Below, one piece after another: positions 43,780 to 51,152 of a stretch of DNA of 64,000 nt (within the stretch, counting starts at the first letter, position 1; the number at the start of each line of letters is the position of its first letter). Made by a program: the position numbers and the translations under genes. The notes under the pieces were generated by a model. That model did no database searches. It was not told the DNA's origin and saw nothing but the letters and a program-made list of their open reading frames with translations. Origin of the DNA: Streptomyces sp. NBC_01268 (GTDB lineage: Bacteria; Actinomycetota; Actinomycetes; Streptomycetales; Streptomycetaceae); assembly GCF_036240795.1 (NCBI RefSeq), contig NZ_CP108454.1, forward strand, positions 6,632,001-6,696,000, read 5' to 3'.

Positions 43780-46122
43780 GTGAAAGCTCCGCGCAGCAGA
43801 CTGGTGAGCGTGCTCGCCACGGCGGCCCTGGCCGTCGCCGGCGGCGGCTCGCTCGCGGCGGCGCCGGCCGCCTCGGCGGTCCCCCCGGCCTCGTCAGCCC
43901 CTTCAGTCGGTTCAGCCCCTTCAGCCGCCTCGGCCCCGGGTGCCCAGGCGGCGGCCCCGGCGGTCCCGTCGGGGCCGGCCGGCCCCTCGGCGGCCACGTA
44001 CACCGTCACCGTCGGCGCGAAGGGCTCGTGGACCCGCCCGGACGACACCCCGGCGAGCCCGTACCTCGACAAGGACGGCACCTTCTACTACCAGCAGGCC
44101 CACGCGCTCTACGGCGCGAACGAGGGGCGCAGCTGGACCTTCTACACCGGCACCGACTTCGACACCGCCAACCGCTCCGGCGCCCTCAGTGACGCGGTCA
44201 ACCCCGCCAACGCCAACGACCGCAACAACGACACCACATGGCGCTGCAACAACAGCCCCACCGGCGTCGAGTCCACCCAGGCCCCCGCCGGCAGCGGCTA
44301 CGCCCACCGCAACTACTGCGACCTCACCGGCCTGTGGGTCGACCCCGACACCGGCGACTGGTACGGGCTCGTGCACAACGAGTTCACCCCGCAGCCCTTC
44401 GGCGACGGCATCCACTACGACGGCATCGACTACGCCGTCTCCAAGGACCAGGGGAAGACCTGGACCGTGAAGGACCACGTCATCACCTCGCCGTACAGCA
44501 CCAGGCGCGGCGACACCACGGCCTTCCCGCAGCAGACCTACCACTACGGCACCGGTGACCCGCGGCTCTTCGTCGACACCGCGTCCGGCTACTTCTACGT
44601 CTTCTACGGCTCCCGGATCGTGGACAAGGGCGGCAGCTGGCGCGCCTTCTACGGGCACGTCGCCCGGGCGCCCATCGCCGGCAAGATGGCGCCGGACTCC
44701 TGGAAGAAGTGGTACGGCGGCGCCTGGACCGAGGCCGGCGTGGGCGGGCGCGAGAGCACCATGGTCCCGGTCGGCGCGGGCAGCACCACCGGATACGTGC
44801 CGACGGACAAGGAGTACGCGCCGTCCACCAGCGGCACGGTCGGCCAGCAGATCGCCGCGGGCCGGACGCCCGCCACCTCCCCGCTGTTCGTCATGGACAT
44901 CACCTACAACGCGTACCTCGGGCTCTACGTCGGCGAGCCGCAGGCCGTCGACCAGAGCGGCAACGCCCCGCAGGAGCTGTACGCCACCGACGACCTGACC
45001 ACCCAGAAGTGGTTCCGGCTCGGCGACACCGGCGGGTACAGGACCGCGTCCTGGTACCGCTGGTTCCTCGACAGCGGCAGCAGGACCGGCTCGGGGACCG
45101 TCGGCAAGGACTTCCGCGCGTACTGCTCCTTCGGCTGCTCCGGCGGCGCGAGCAGCGAGTACGTCAACCTGAGCATCGGTACGAGCGCGCCCGCCGCCCC
45201 CGTCGACACCACCAGGACGTACAGGATCGGCAGCGCCGCCGGGCGGGTCCTCGCCCAGGTCCAGGGCGGCTCCGCCACCACCTCGGTGGCCGCCGCCACG
45301 GGCTCCGCGCTCGAGTCGTGGACCTTCGCCGCGAAGGGCGACGGCTCCTACCGCATCGCCAACGCCTCCACCGGGCAGCTCCTCGGCGTCCCCGCCACCG
45401 CTCCGACGGGCCGCGCCTGGGGCACCAGGCCCACGGTCACCCCGGCCGGCCCCGGCGGCTCCACCACCGGGCAGGAGTGGTTCGTCATCCGTGGCGCGGG
45501 CGCCGCGGACAACGCCCCCACCGGCACGTACAAGCTCGTCAACCGCTACAGCGGGCTCGTCCTCGGCCTGTCCGGCGCCGCCGGCCGCACCGCCGAGACC
45601 ACACCCGTCCGCGCCTGGACCGACACCACCGGCGGCCCGGTCGGCGGCGGCCGCACGGCCGGCGAGCAGACCCTGACGCTCGCCGCCACCGGCGACGTCC
45701 CGGGCGGCGGCTCCCTCGACGGGGTCCACACCCTCACCACCGGCGGCAAGGCCCTCGACGACCCGGACCACAGCACCGCGAACGGCACCCAGCTCATCAC
45801 CTGGACCGCGAACGGCGGCGCCAACCAGAAGTGGACCTTCACCCGCCGGACCGACGGGAGTTACGAGCTGAGGAACGGGCACTCCGGCAAGTGCGCCGAC
45901 GTCGAGAGCGGATCCGCCGGCGCGGGCGCCAAGGTCATCCAGTGGACCTGCCACGGCGGCCCCAACCAGGGCTGGACCGCCACCCGCCTCGCCAACGGCG
46001 CGTACACGCTCGCCTCGGTCGGCAGCGGACTGCTCCTGACCACGGCGACCACGGCCGACGGCTCGCCGGTCACGCAGCAGGCGGACGGCGGGAGTGCGCG
46101 CCAGCAGTGGACGATCGGCTGA
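43780..46122 (+). CDS. Secreted protein: unassigned catalytic-like domain plus C-terminal ricin-B lectin region
   Basis: GTG 43780 follows GAGGAG and gives 780 aa. A signal peptide (LVSVLATAALAVAGGGSLAAAPAASA) is followed by an Ala/Ser/Pro linker to about residue 70. Residues 72-470 form a beta-rich domain (YLDKDGTFYYQQAHALY, GLWVDPDTGDWYGLVHNEFTPQPF, DPRLFVDTASGYFYVFYGSRI) with the repeated DG/W pattern of five-bladed propeller glycosidases such as GH43-like enzymes; I cannot fix the family. The rest has ricin-type QxW repeats (GQEWFV, NQKWTF, NQGWTA, RQQWTI), which bind sugars. Divergence from a LacI regulator supports an extracellular polysaccharide-degrading role. Confidence 0.8.
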   Translation: MKAPRSRLVSVLATAALAVAGGGSLAAAPAASAVPPASSAPSVGSAPSAASAPGAQAAAPAVPSGPAGPSAATYTVTVGAKGSWTRPDDTPASPYLDKDGTFYYQQAHALYGANEGRSWTFYTGTDFDTANRSGALSDAVNPANANDRNNDTTWRCNNSPTGVESTQAPAGSGYAHRNYCDLTGLWVDPDTGDWYGLVHNEFTPQPFGDGIHYDGIDYAVSKDQGKTWTVKDHVITSPYSTRRGDTTAFPQQTYHYGTGDPRLFVDTASGYFYVFYGSRIVDKGGSWRAFYGHVARAPIAGKMAPDSWKKWYGGAWTEAGVGGRESTMVPVGAGSTTGYVPTDKEYAPSTSGTVGQQIAAGRTPATSPLFVMDITYNAYLGLYVGEPQAVDQSGNAPQELYATDDLTTQKWFRLGDTGGYRTASWYRWFLDSGSRTGSGTVGKDFRAYCSFGCSGGASSEYVNLSIGTSAPAAPVDTTRTYRIGSAAGRVLAQVQGGSATTSVAAATGSALESWTFAAKGDGSYRIANASTGQLLGVPATAPTGRAWGTRPTVTPAGPGGSTTGQEWFVIRGAGAADNAPTGTYKLVNRYSGLVLGLSGAAGRTAETTPVRAWTDTTGGPVGGGRTAGEQTLTLAATGDVPGGGSLDGVHTLTTGGKALDDPDHSTANGTQLITWTANGGANQKWTFTRRTDGSYELRNGHSGKCADVESGSAGAGAKVIQWTCHGGPNQGWTATRLANGAYTLASVGSGLLLTTATTADGSPVTQQADGGSARQQWTIG

Positions 46123-46271
46123 GGCGATGACGCGCGGCGCGTCGACCGCCGGGGGCACGGGGCGCACCCCCGGGGCCCGCGGTGATCGGCGCGCCGCGCG
46201 CGCCCGCCCCGCCCCCGTCACCCCCCCGACTCCCCGCCCCCTCCCTATAGTTGGGCATGTGCCTGACAGTC

Positions 46272-46286
46272 GTGGCACTGTGCCAC
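46272..46286. promoter_or_regulatory. 15-bp palindrome upstream of the flavoenzyme gene
   Basis: GTGGCAC-T-GTGCCAC is a perfect dyad 41 bp before ATG 46328. A TATAGT hexamer about 25 bp upstream could be a -10 element, so a bound repressor would block the promoter. The regulator is unknown. Confidence 0.5.
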
Positions 46287-46327
46287 TCCCATGAACGGCA
46301 CCACACCCCGAAGGGAGCGATCAGCGC

Positions 46328-47635
46328 ATGACCAGCCCTGAGAGCGCGGGACACGCCTACGACGTCGTCATCAGCGGAGCCAGCCTCGCCGGAAGCGCCG
46401 CCGCCATCCTGCTCGCCCGCCGCGGCGCCCGCGTCGCCCTGCTGGAGCGCCGCTCGGACCCCGCGGCGTACAAGGTGCTCTGCACCCACTCCATCACCGC
46501 CAACGCCTTCCCCGTCCTGGACGAGATCGGTCTTGTCCCCGCCCTGGAGAAGGCCGGAGCCGTCCGCAACGAGGCGCGCTGGTACACCCGTTGGGGATGG
46601 ATCGAGCCCCGGGCCGCACCCGGCGGGCCCGAGCTGCCGTACGCGTACAACGTCCGGCGCAGCGTCCTCGACCCGATGATCCGGGCCCGGGCGGCCGAGA
46701 CCCCCGGTGTCGACCTGCTCCTCGGGCACCAGGTGACCGGGCTGCTGCGGGAGGACGGGCGCACCGCGGGGGTGCGCGCGTCGACCCCCGACGGCGAGCG
46801 CGAGATCCGGGCCCGTCTGGTGGTCGGCGCCGACGGCAAGGACTCGGCCGTGGCGAAGTTCGCCGGGATACCCGCCCGGCAGCACGAGAACGGCCGGTTC
46901 GGCTACCTCGCGCACTTCCGCAACCTGCCGCTGGAGGGCGGGATAGGCCAGACGTGGTTCCTCGAGCCCGACATGGCGTACGCCTTCCCGAACGACGACG
47001 GGGTGACCGTCCTCGCCGTCCTGCCGGACAAGAAGCGGATGTCGGCCTTCCGGGAGGACCTGGAGGGCAGCTTCCTCTCCTTCGTCCGCGCCCTGCCCGA
47101 GGCGCCGCCGATCGACTCCGCCGAGCGCGTCTCGAAGATCATCGGCACCGTGAACTACCCGCTGCACAGCCGCAGGCCGGCCGCGCCGGGCGTCGCGCTC
47201 ATCGGCGACGCCGCGCTGACCGGCGACCCCCTGTGGGGCGTGGGCTGCGGGTGGGCCCTGCAGTCCGCGCGCTGGCTGACGGACGCGATCGCTCCGGCCG
47301 TGGCGGGCGCGGGTGCGGCCGGAGCGGGTGCGGGCCCGGGCGGGGGTTCCCCCGACGCCCTCGACAAGGCCCTGGAGGCCTACGCCCGAGGACACCAGCG
47401 GCGGCTCCGCGGCCACCAGCAGATCGCCGCCGACTTCGCCACGTCCCGGCCGTTCAACCCCGTGGAGCGCCTGGTCTTCTCGGCGGCGGCCCGCGACGAG
47501 GCGATGGCCCGGCACATGTACCTGTTCGCCTCCCGCCTGATCGGCCCGCTGCGCTTCCTGAACCCCGCGATCGTGGCGAAGGCCGCCGCGATCAACCTCA
47601 GGCACCGGCGGGCGGTCGCGCGGGCGGCGGCATGA
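46328..47635 (+). CDS. FAD-dependent oxidoreductase (geranylgeranyl reductase/halogenase-like group)
   Basis: 435 aa. N-terminal dinucleotide fold YDVVISGASLAGSAAAILLARRGARVALLERR, then VVGADGKDSAVAKFAG (DG motif) and VALIGDAALTGDPLWGVGCGWALQSARWL (GD motif). The last parts of the protein are helical. It resembles the geranylgeranyl-reductase/flavin-halogenase-like oxidoreductases common in Streptomyces. The halogenase WxWxIP motif is absent. A Gly/Ala insertion lies at about residues 325-345. The gene stands alone with its own palindrome; its substrate is unknown. Confidence 0.85.
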   Translation: MTSPESAGHAYDVVISGASLAGSAAAILLARRGARVALLERRSDPAAYKVLCTHSITANAFPVLDEIGLVPALEKAGAVRNEARWYTRWGWIEPRAAPGGPELPYAYNVRRSVLDPMIRARAAETPGVDLLLGHQVTGLLREDGRTAGVRASTPDGEREIRARLVVGADGKDSAVAKFAGIPARQHENGRFGYLAHFRNLPLEGGIGQTWFLEPDMAYAFPNDDGVTVLAVLPDKKRMSAFREDLEGSFLSFVRALPEAPPIDSAERVSKIIGTVNYPLHSRRPAAPGVALIGDAALTGDPLWGVGCGWALQSARWLTDAIAPAVAGAGAAGAGAGPGGGSPDALDKALEAYARGHQRRLRGHQQIAADFATSRPFNPVERLVFSAAARDEAMARHMYLFASRLIGPLRFLNPAIVAKAAAINLRHRRAVARAAA

Positions 47636-47672
47636 CACCCGCCGCCCGTCGCCCGCCGCCCGCGGCCCCGGC

Positions 47673-49214
47673 CTACTCGGTGATCTCGATGACCCCGTTG
47701 CCGGCCGGCGCCGCCGTCGGCACCGGGGCCGCCTGAGCCGGTACCGCCTTCTGCCGGGTGACGCCCTGCAGGAGCGAGGCGAGGTCGACGCCGGTGGTGG
47801 AGGACAGCAGCTCCATGCCCTGGGCGACGTTGTCCGTGACCGTACGGGTCAGGCTGCCGGCGCCGTCGGTCGAGATCACGGTCAGCTTGTCCACGGCGGA
47901 CAGCGGCTCGGACGCCTTGGCGACGATCTGCGGCAGCGCCTCCACCAGCATCTGGAGCATCGCCGCGTCCCCGTACCGGTCGAACGCCTCCGCCTGCTTC
48001 TGCATGGCCTCGGCCTGGGCCGTGCCCTTCGCCGCGATGGCCGCGGCCTCCGCGTCGCCCTCCAGGCGGACGGCGTCGGCGATGGCGGCACGGCGGGCGC
48101 GCTCGGCCTCACCGCGCTTGGCGCCCTCGATGGCCTCTGCCTCGGCCAGCGCCTGACGGCGCTGCTTCTCGCCCTCACCGGTCAGCCGGGACCGCGCGGC
48201 CTCCGCCTCGGCCGCCGCGATCGCGGCCAGCCGCTCGGCCTCGGCCTGCTTGACCCGGGCCACCCGCTGCGCCTCGGCCTGCTGCTCCGCCTCGTACCGC
48301 TTGGCGTCGGCCGGCTTGCGGACCTCGGTGTCGAGCTGCCGGTCCGTCAGGGCGGCCTGCCGCTCGGCGACCTTCTCCTGCTCGGTCAGGATCTGCTGCT
48401 GCCGGGCCGCGTCCGCCAGCGGTCCCGCGGCGTTGGCCTGGGCGGCCGCCGCGTCCGTCTCGGCCTTGATCTCGGCCTGCCGCAGGTACAGCGTGCGCTG
48501 GGCGACCGCGATCTCCTCCTCCGCCTTCAGCCGGGCCTGCTCGGCCGCCCGCCGGGCGCTCGCCTCCGCGATGTCGGCCTCCTGCTTGGCGCGGGCGGCC
48601 TCCGGCCTGCCGAGGTCCTCCAGGTAGGAGCCCTCGGTGGTGATGTCCTGGATCTGGAAGGCGTCGAGCACCAGGCCCTGCCCGGACAGGCTCGCCTCCG
48701 CCTCCTCGGCGACCTGCCCGGCGAACGCGGCCCGGTCGCGGATGATGTCCTCGACCGACATGCGGCCGACGATCGAGCGCAGCGCGCCGGACAGCACCTC
48801 CTGGGTGAAGCCGACGATGCCGTCCTGCTGCATCAGGAAACGCTGGGCCGCGGCGCGGATGGAGTCCTCGGTGCCGCCGACCTTGACGATGGCGACACCG
48901 TCCAGGTTGGCCTTGACGCCGCGCAGCGTGACGGCGCCGCGCACGGCGACCGGGATGTGCCGGCTGGACAGGTCGAGGCTGAACTTCTGCTGCACGAAGG
49001 GGATGACGAAGACGCCGCCGCCGACCACGACCTTCTGGCCGCTGTTGTCGGTGAACACCTGCCCGGTGGCCGGGTCGGTGGACTTCTTGCCGCGGCGGCC
49101 CGTGACGATGAACGCCTCGCTGGGACCGGCGACCTTGTACCGGGTGATGACGACGAGACCGAGCAGCACGAGCAGCACGACGATGCCGACGACGGCCAAG
49201 AGGACAGGGCTCAT
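47673..49214 (-). CDS. Flotillin-like SPFH/band 7 protein (YuaG/FloT-like)
   Basis: 513 aa. A membrane anchor at residues 4-22 (VLLAVVGIVVLLVLLGLVV) is followed by the SPFH domain (GPSEAFIVTGRRGKK, GGGVFVIPFVQQKFSLDLSSRHIPV). Then comes a long Ala/Glu/Arg/Gln coiled coil (about 210-410) and a C-terminal SADA-like domain. Flotillins scaffold ordered membrane microdomains. The upstream gene encodes an NfeD-like membrane protein, the standard partner (YuaF-YuaG), so the two are an operon. Confidence 0.94.
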   Translation of the reverse strand: MSPVLLAVVGIVVLLVLLGLVVITRYKVAGPSEAFIVTGRRGKKSTDPATGQVFTDNSGQKVVVGGGVFVIPFVQQKFSLDLSSRHIPVAVRGAVTLRGVKANLDGVAIVKVGGTEDSIRAAAQRFLMQQDGIVGFTQEVLSGALRSIVGRMSVEDIIRDRAAFAGQVAEEAEASLSGQGLVLDAFQIQDITTEGSYLEDLGRPEAARAKQEADIAEASARRAAEQARLKAEEEIAVAQRTLYLRQAEIKAETDAAAAQANAAGPLADAARQQQILTEQEKVAERQAALTDRQLDTEVRKPADAKRYEAEQQAEAQRVARVKQAEAERLAAIAAAEAEAARSRLTGEGEKQRRQALAEAEAIEGAKRGEAERARRAAIADAVRLEGDAEAAAIAAKGTAQAEAMQKQAEAFDRYGDAAMLQMLVEALPQIVAKASEPLSAVDKLTVISTDGAGSLTRTVTDNVAQGMELLSSTTGVDLASLLQGVTRQKAVPAQAAPVPTAAPAGNGVIEITE

Positions 49215-49239
49215 GACGGGAGACCCCCTTCGAGCGGAA

Positions 49240-49304
49240 CGGAACGGAACTGGCGGGGGGAGGGAGGCGGGGCGGAACGGAACTGGCGGGGGAGGGAGGC
49301 GGGG
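49240..49304. repeat. Two tandem 32-33 bp repeats between the NfeD-like and flotillin genes
   Basis: The unit starting CGGAACGGAACTGGCGGGGG occurs at 49240-49272 and 49273-49304, differing by one G. It lies in the 105-bp spacer just ahead of the flotillin start and might affect its translation or just reflect slippage. Confidence 0.75.
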
Positions 49305-49319
49305 CGGGCCCGGCAGCCG

Positions 49320-49847
49320 TCAGCGTTCGACGGGGCGGACCGCGACGGACGTCGGCGAGAGCACGCCCTCGACCCAGACCTCGGCGCCGCGCGCGACGGG
49401 CGCGTCGGCCTTCGCGGCGTACTTCACCGGCTGGCCGGCGAGCCGGAGCAGCACCTCGCCGTAGCCGCCGGCCGGAATGGCGGTGACGACCGACCCGGAA
49501 CTTCCGGTGAGGTCCTCGCCCCTCGGCGCGGGCGCGCCGCCGTCGCGCATCAGCATCCGGCCGAACCGGCCCACTCCCCAGGCGACACCGGCCCCCGCGA
49601 CGGCCCCCGCCCCGGCGGCCCCGCCGGCCCCCAGGCCGGTGGTCCCGAGGACGATCGCCCCCGTGAAACCGAGCGCCGACACGAACCCGGCGATCGCCGG
49701 CAACGACAGAAACCCGTCGAGCCCTCCGCCGAGTCCGTCCAGCGCCCCGCCGAAGCCGTCGAGGACGCTCTCCAGCACTCCGTCGAGGAGCAGGCTCAGG
49801 ACGAGCAGCACGAGACCGCCGATGCCGAGACCGAGAAACCACGCCAT
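49320..49847 (-). CDS. NfeD-like membrane protein, flotillin partner
   Basis: 175 aa. The N-terminus is hydrophobic (GLGIGGLVLLVLSLLLDGVLESVLDG, then two more segments to about residue 95), and the C-terminal 60 residues form an OB-fold typical of NfeD (GSSGSVVTAIPAGGYGEVLLRLAGQPVKYAAKADAPVARGAEVWVEGVLSPTSVAVRPV). It precedes the flotillin gene on the same strand, matching YuaF-YuaG of Bacillus, where the pair maintains membrane fluidity. Confidence 0.85.
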   Translation of the reverse strand: MAWFLGLGIGGLVLLVLSLLLDGVLESVLDGFGGALDGLGGGLDGFLSLPAIAGFVSALGFTGAIVLGTTGLGAGGAAGAGAVAGAGVAWGVGRFGRMLMRDGGAPAPRGEDLTGSSGSVVTAIPAGGYGEVLLRLAGQPVKYAAKADAPVARGAEVWVEGVLSPTSVAVRPVER

Positions 49848-49962
49848 GTCCCTGCCCCCTCCGGCCGCGGTGCGCTGTCTGCCGTCGGGTGGATCGTTTC
49901 ATCGACCCGGGGGAGGATTCATTGCCGGACTCCGGCAATCTTTACGCGTTCTTGATGCCGCC

Positions 49963-51027
49963 TCACAGCTCCCGTTCCGGCCAGCCCAGCAGGCGGGAGC
50001 CGATGACGGCGGTCTGGAGCGTGTACCGCTGCGTGGGGTCGGCGGGGTCGACCCCCGTCAGACGGTGGATGCGGTCGAGCCGGTACGTGACGGCGCGCAC
50101 GCTCAGCGACAGGCGGCGGGCCGCTTCGGTGGTGACGCACCCGCTGTCGAAGTACGCGGTCAGGGTGTCGAGGAGCGGCCGGGCACCGCCCCGGGCCTGC
50201 CGGACGGGCCCGAGCACGGTGCTCACCAGGTCGGCCATCGCCTGCCGGTCGCGCGTCAGGACCGGATAGACCAACAGGTCCGCGGCGTGCAGCACCGGCC
50301 CTTCGAGCTCCATGCGCGCGGCCAGGTCCAGGGCGTTGAGCGCCTCCTCGTACGAGTGGACGACCCCGCCCGGCCCCGGATGCGCCCGCCCGACGGCGAC
50401 CAGCCCCCCTCCCCCGGTCGCCGCGTACGCCTGCTCGGCGAAGTATCCGAGCACATCGGGCTCGTCGGCGGGCGCGACGCAGATCAGCCGCCCGTCCTTC
50501 GTGGTCAGCAGGATGCGCCGGTCACCGAACCGGGCGAACAGCGAGGACTCGACGCCCCGGGAGACCGGGAACCCGTCGGCGTACGGCTCCGGCCCCTGGG
50601 CGACGGCCACCGCGTGCGCGTGCGACAGCAGCAGCCCGAACCGCTCCGCCCGCTCCGCGAGACGCCCCAGATCGCTCCGCCCGTACAGCAGGTCGTCGAT
50701 GAACTCGCGCCGCGCGGCCTCCTCCTGCCGTACGGCCAGGGTCTGCGCCCGCTCGTGCCCCTCCGCGAACGCGTCGACCGCCTGCTCGACGGCGGCGAGC
50801 AGGCGGCCGTCGTCGGCCCGCGCACCGCCCGGCCGCACCTGCCGCGCGGCGGACAGATGGGCCCGTACGAGGGACCGCAGCCCGTGCCCCGCCTCCGCGG
50901 CCCGCTCCCCGCGCGCCCGCAGCGCCTCCAGCTCCTCGCGGGTCAGCCGCCTGCCCGTGGCGCAGACACCGGCCAGCACCTCGACGTACCCCTCCAGGTA
51001 CTCCTCCACCGGCATCGGTTCCCCCAT
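49963..51027 (-). CDS. PucR/CdaR-type helix-turn-helix regulator
   Basis: ATG 51027 after ACGGGGAGGGG gives 354 aa. The C-terminal HTH_30-type domain is LLDTLTAYFDSGCVTTEAARRLSLSVRAVTYRLDRIHRLTGVDPADPTQRYTLQTAV. The N-terminal region is helical (EEYLEGYVEVLAGVCATGRRL), and the middle GGDEF-like part contains GLVAVGRAHPGPGGVVHSYEEALNALDLA. This is a common Streptomyces regulator type without known target. It is monocistronic; the flanking flotillin operon could be a target, but no evidence shows it. Confidence 0.85.
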   Translation of the reverse strand: MGEPMPVEEYLEGYVEVLAGVCATGRRLTREELEALRARGERAAEAGHGLRSLVRAHLSAARQVRPGGARADDGRLLAAVEQAVDAFAEGHERAQTLAVRQEEAARREFIDDLLYGRSDLGRLAERAERFGLLLSHAHAVAVAQGPEPYADGFPVSRGVESSLFARFGDRRILLTTKDGRLICVAPADEPDVLGYFAEQAYAATGGGGLVAVGRAHPGPGGVVHSYEEALNALDLAARMELEGPVLHAADLLVYPVLTRDRQAMADLVSTVLGPVRQARGGARPLLDTLTAYFDSGCVTTEAARRLSLSVRAVTYRLDRIHRLTGVDPADPTQRYTLQTAVIGSRLLGWPEREL

Positions 51028-51152
51028 GACCCCTCCCCGTGACCCCGTCCGCGCCCCGCGACGGTTCTCCGACGCGCGGTGATCAAGGGTGGCACGGGAC
51101 CGCCCGCCGCCCGCCGAGGGGTGTGCGGCCGGCGCCCCGCGGCCGGGTCCCG

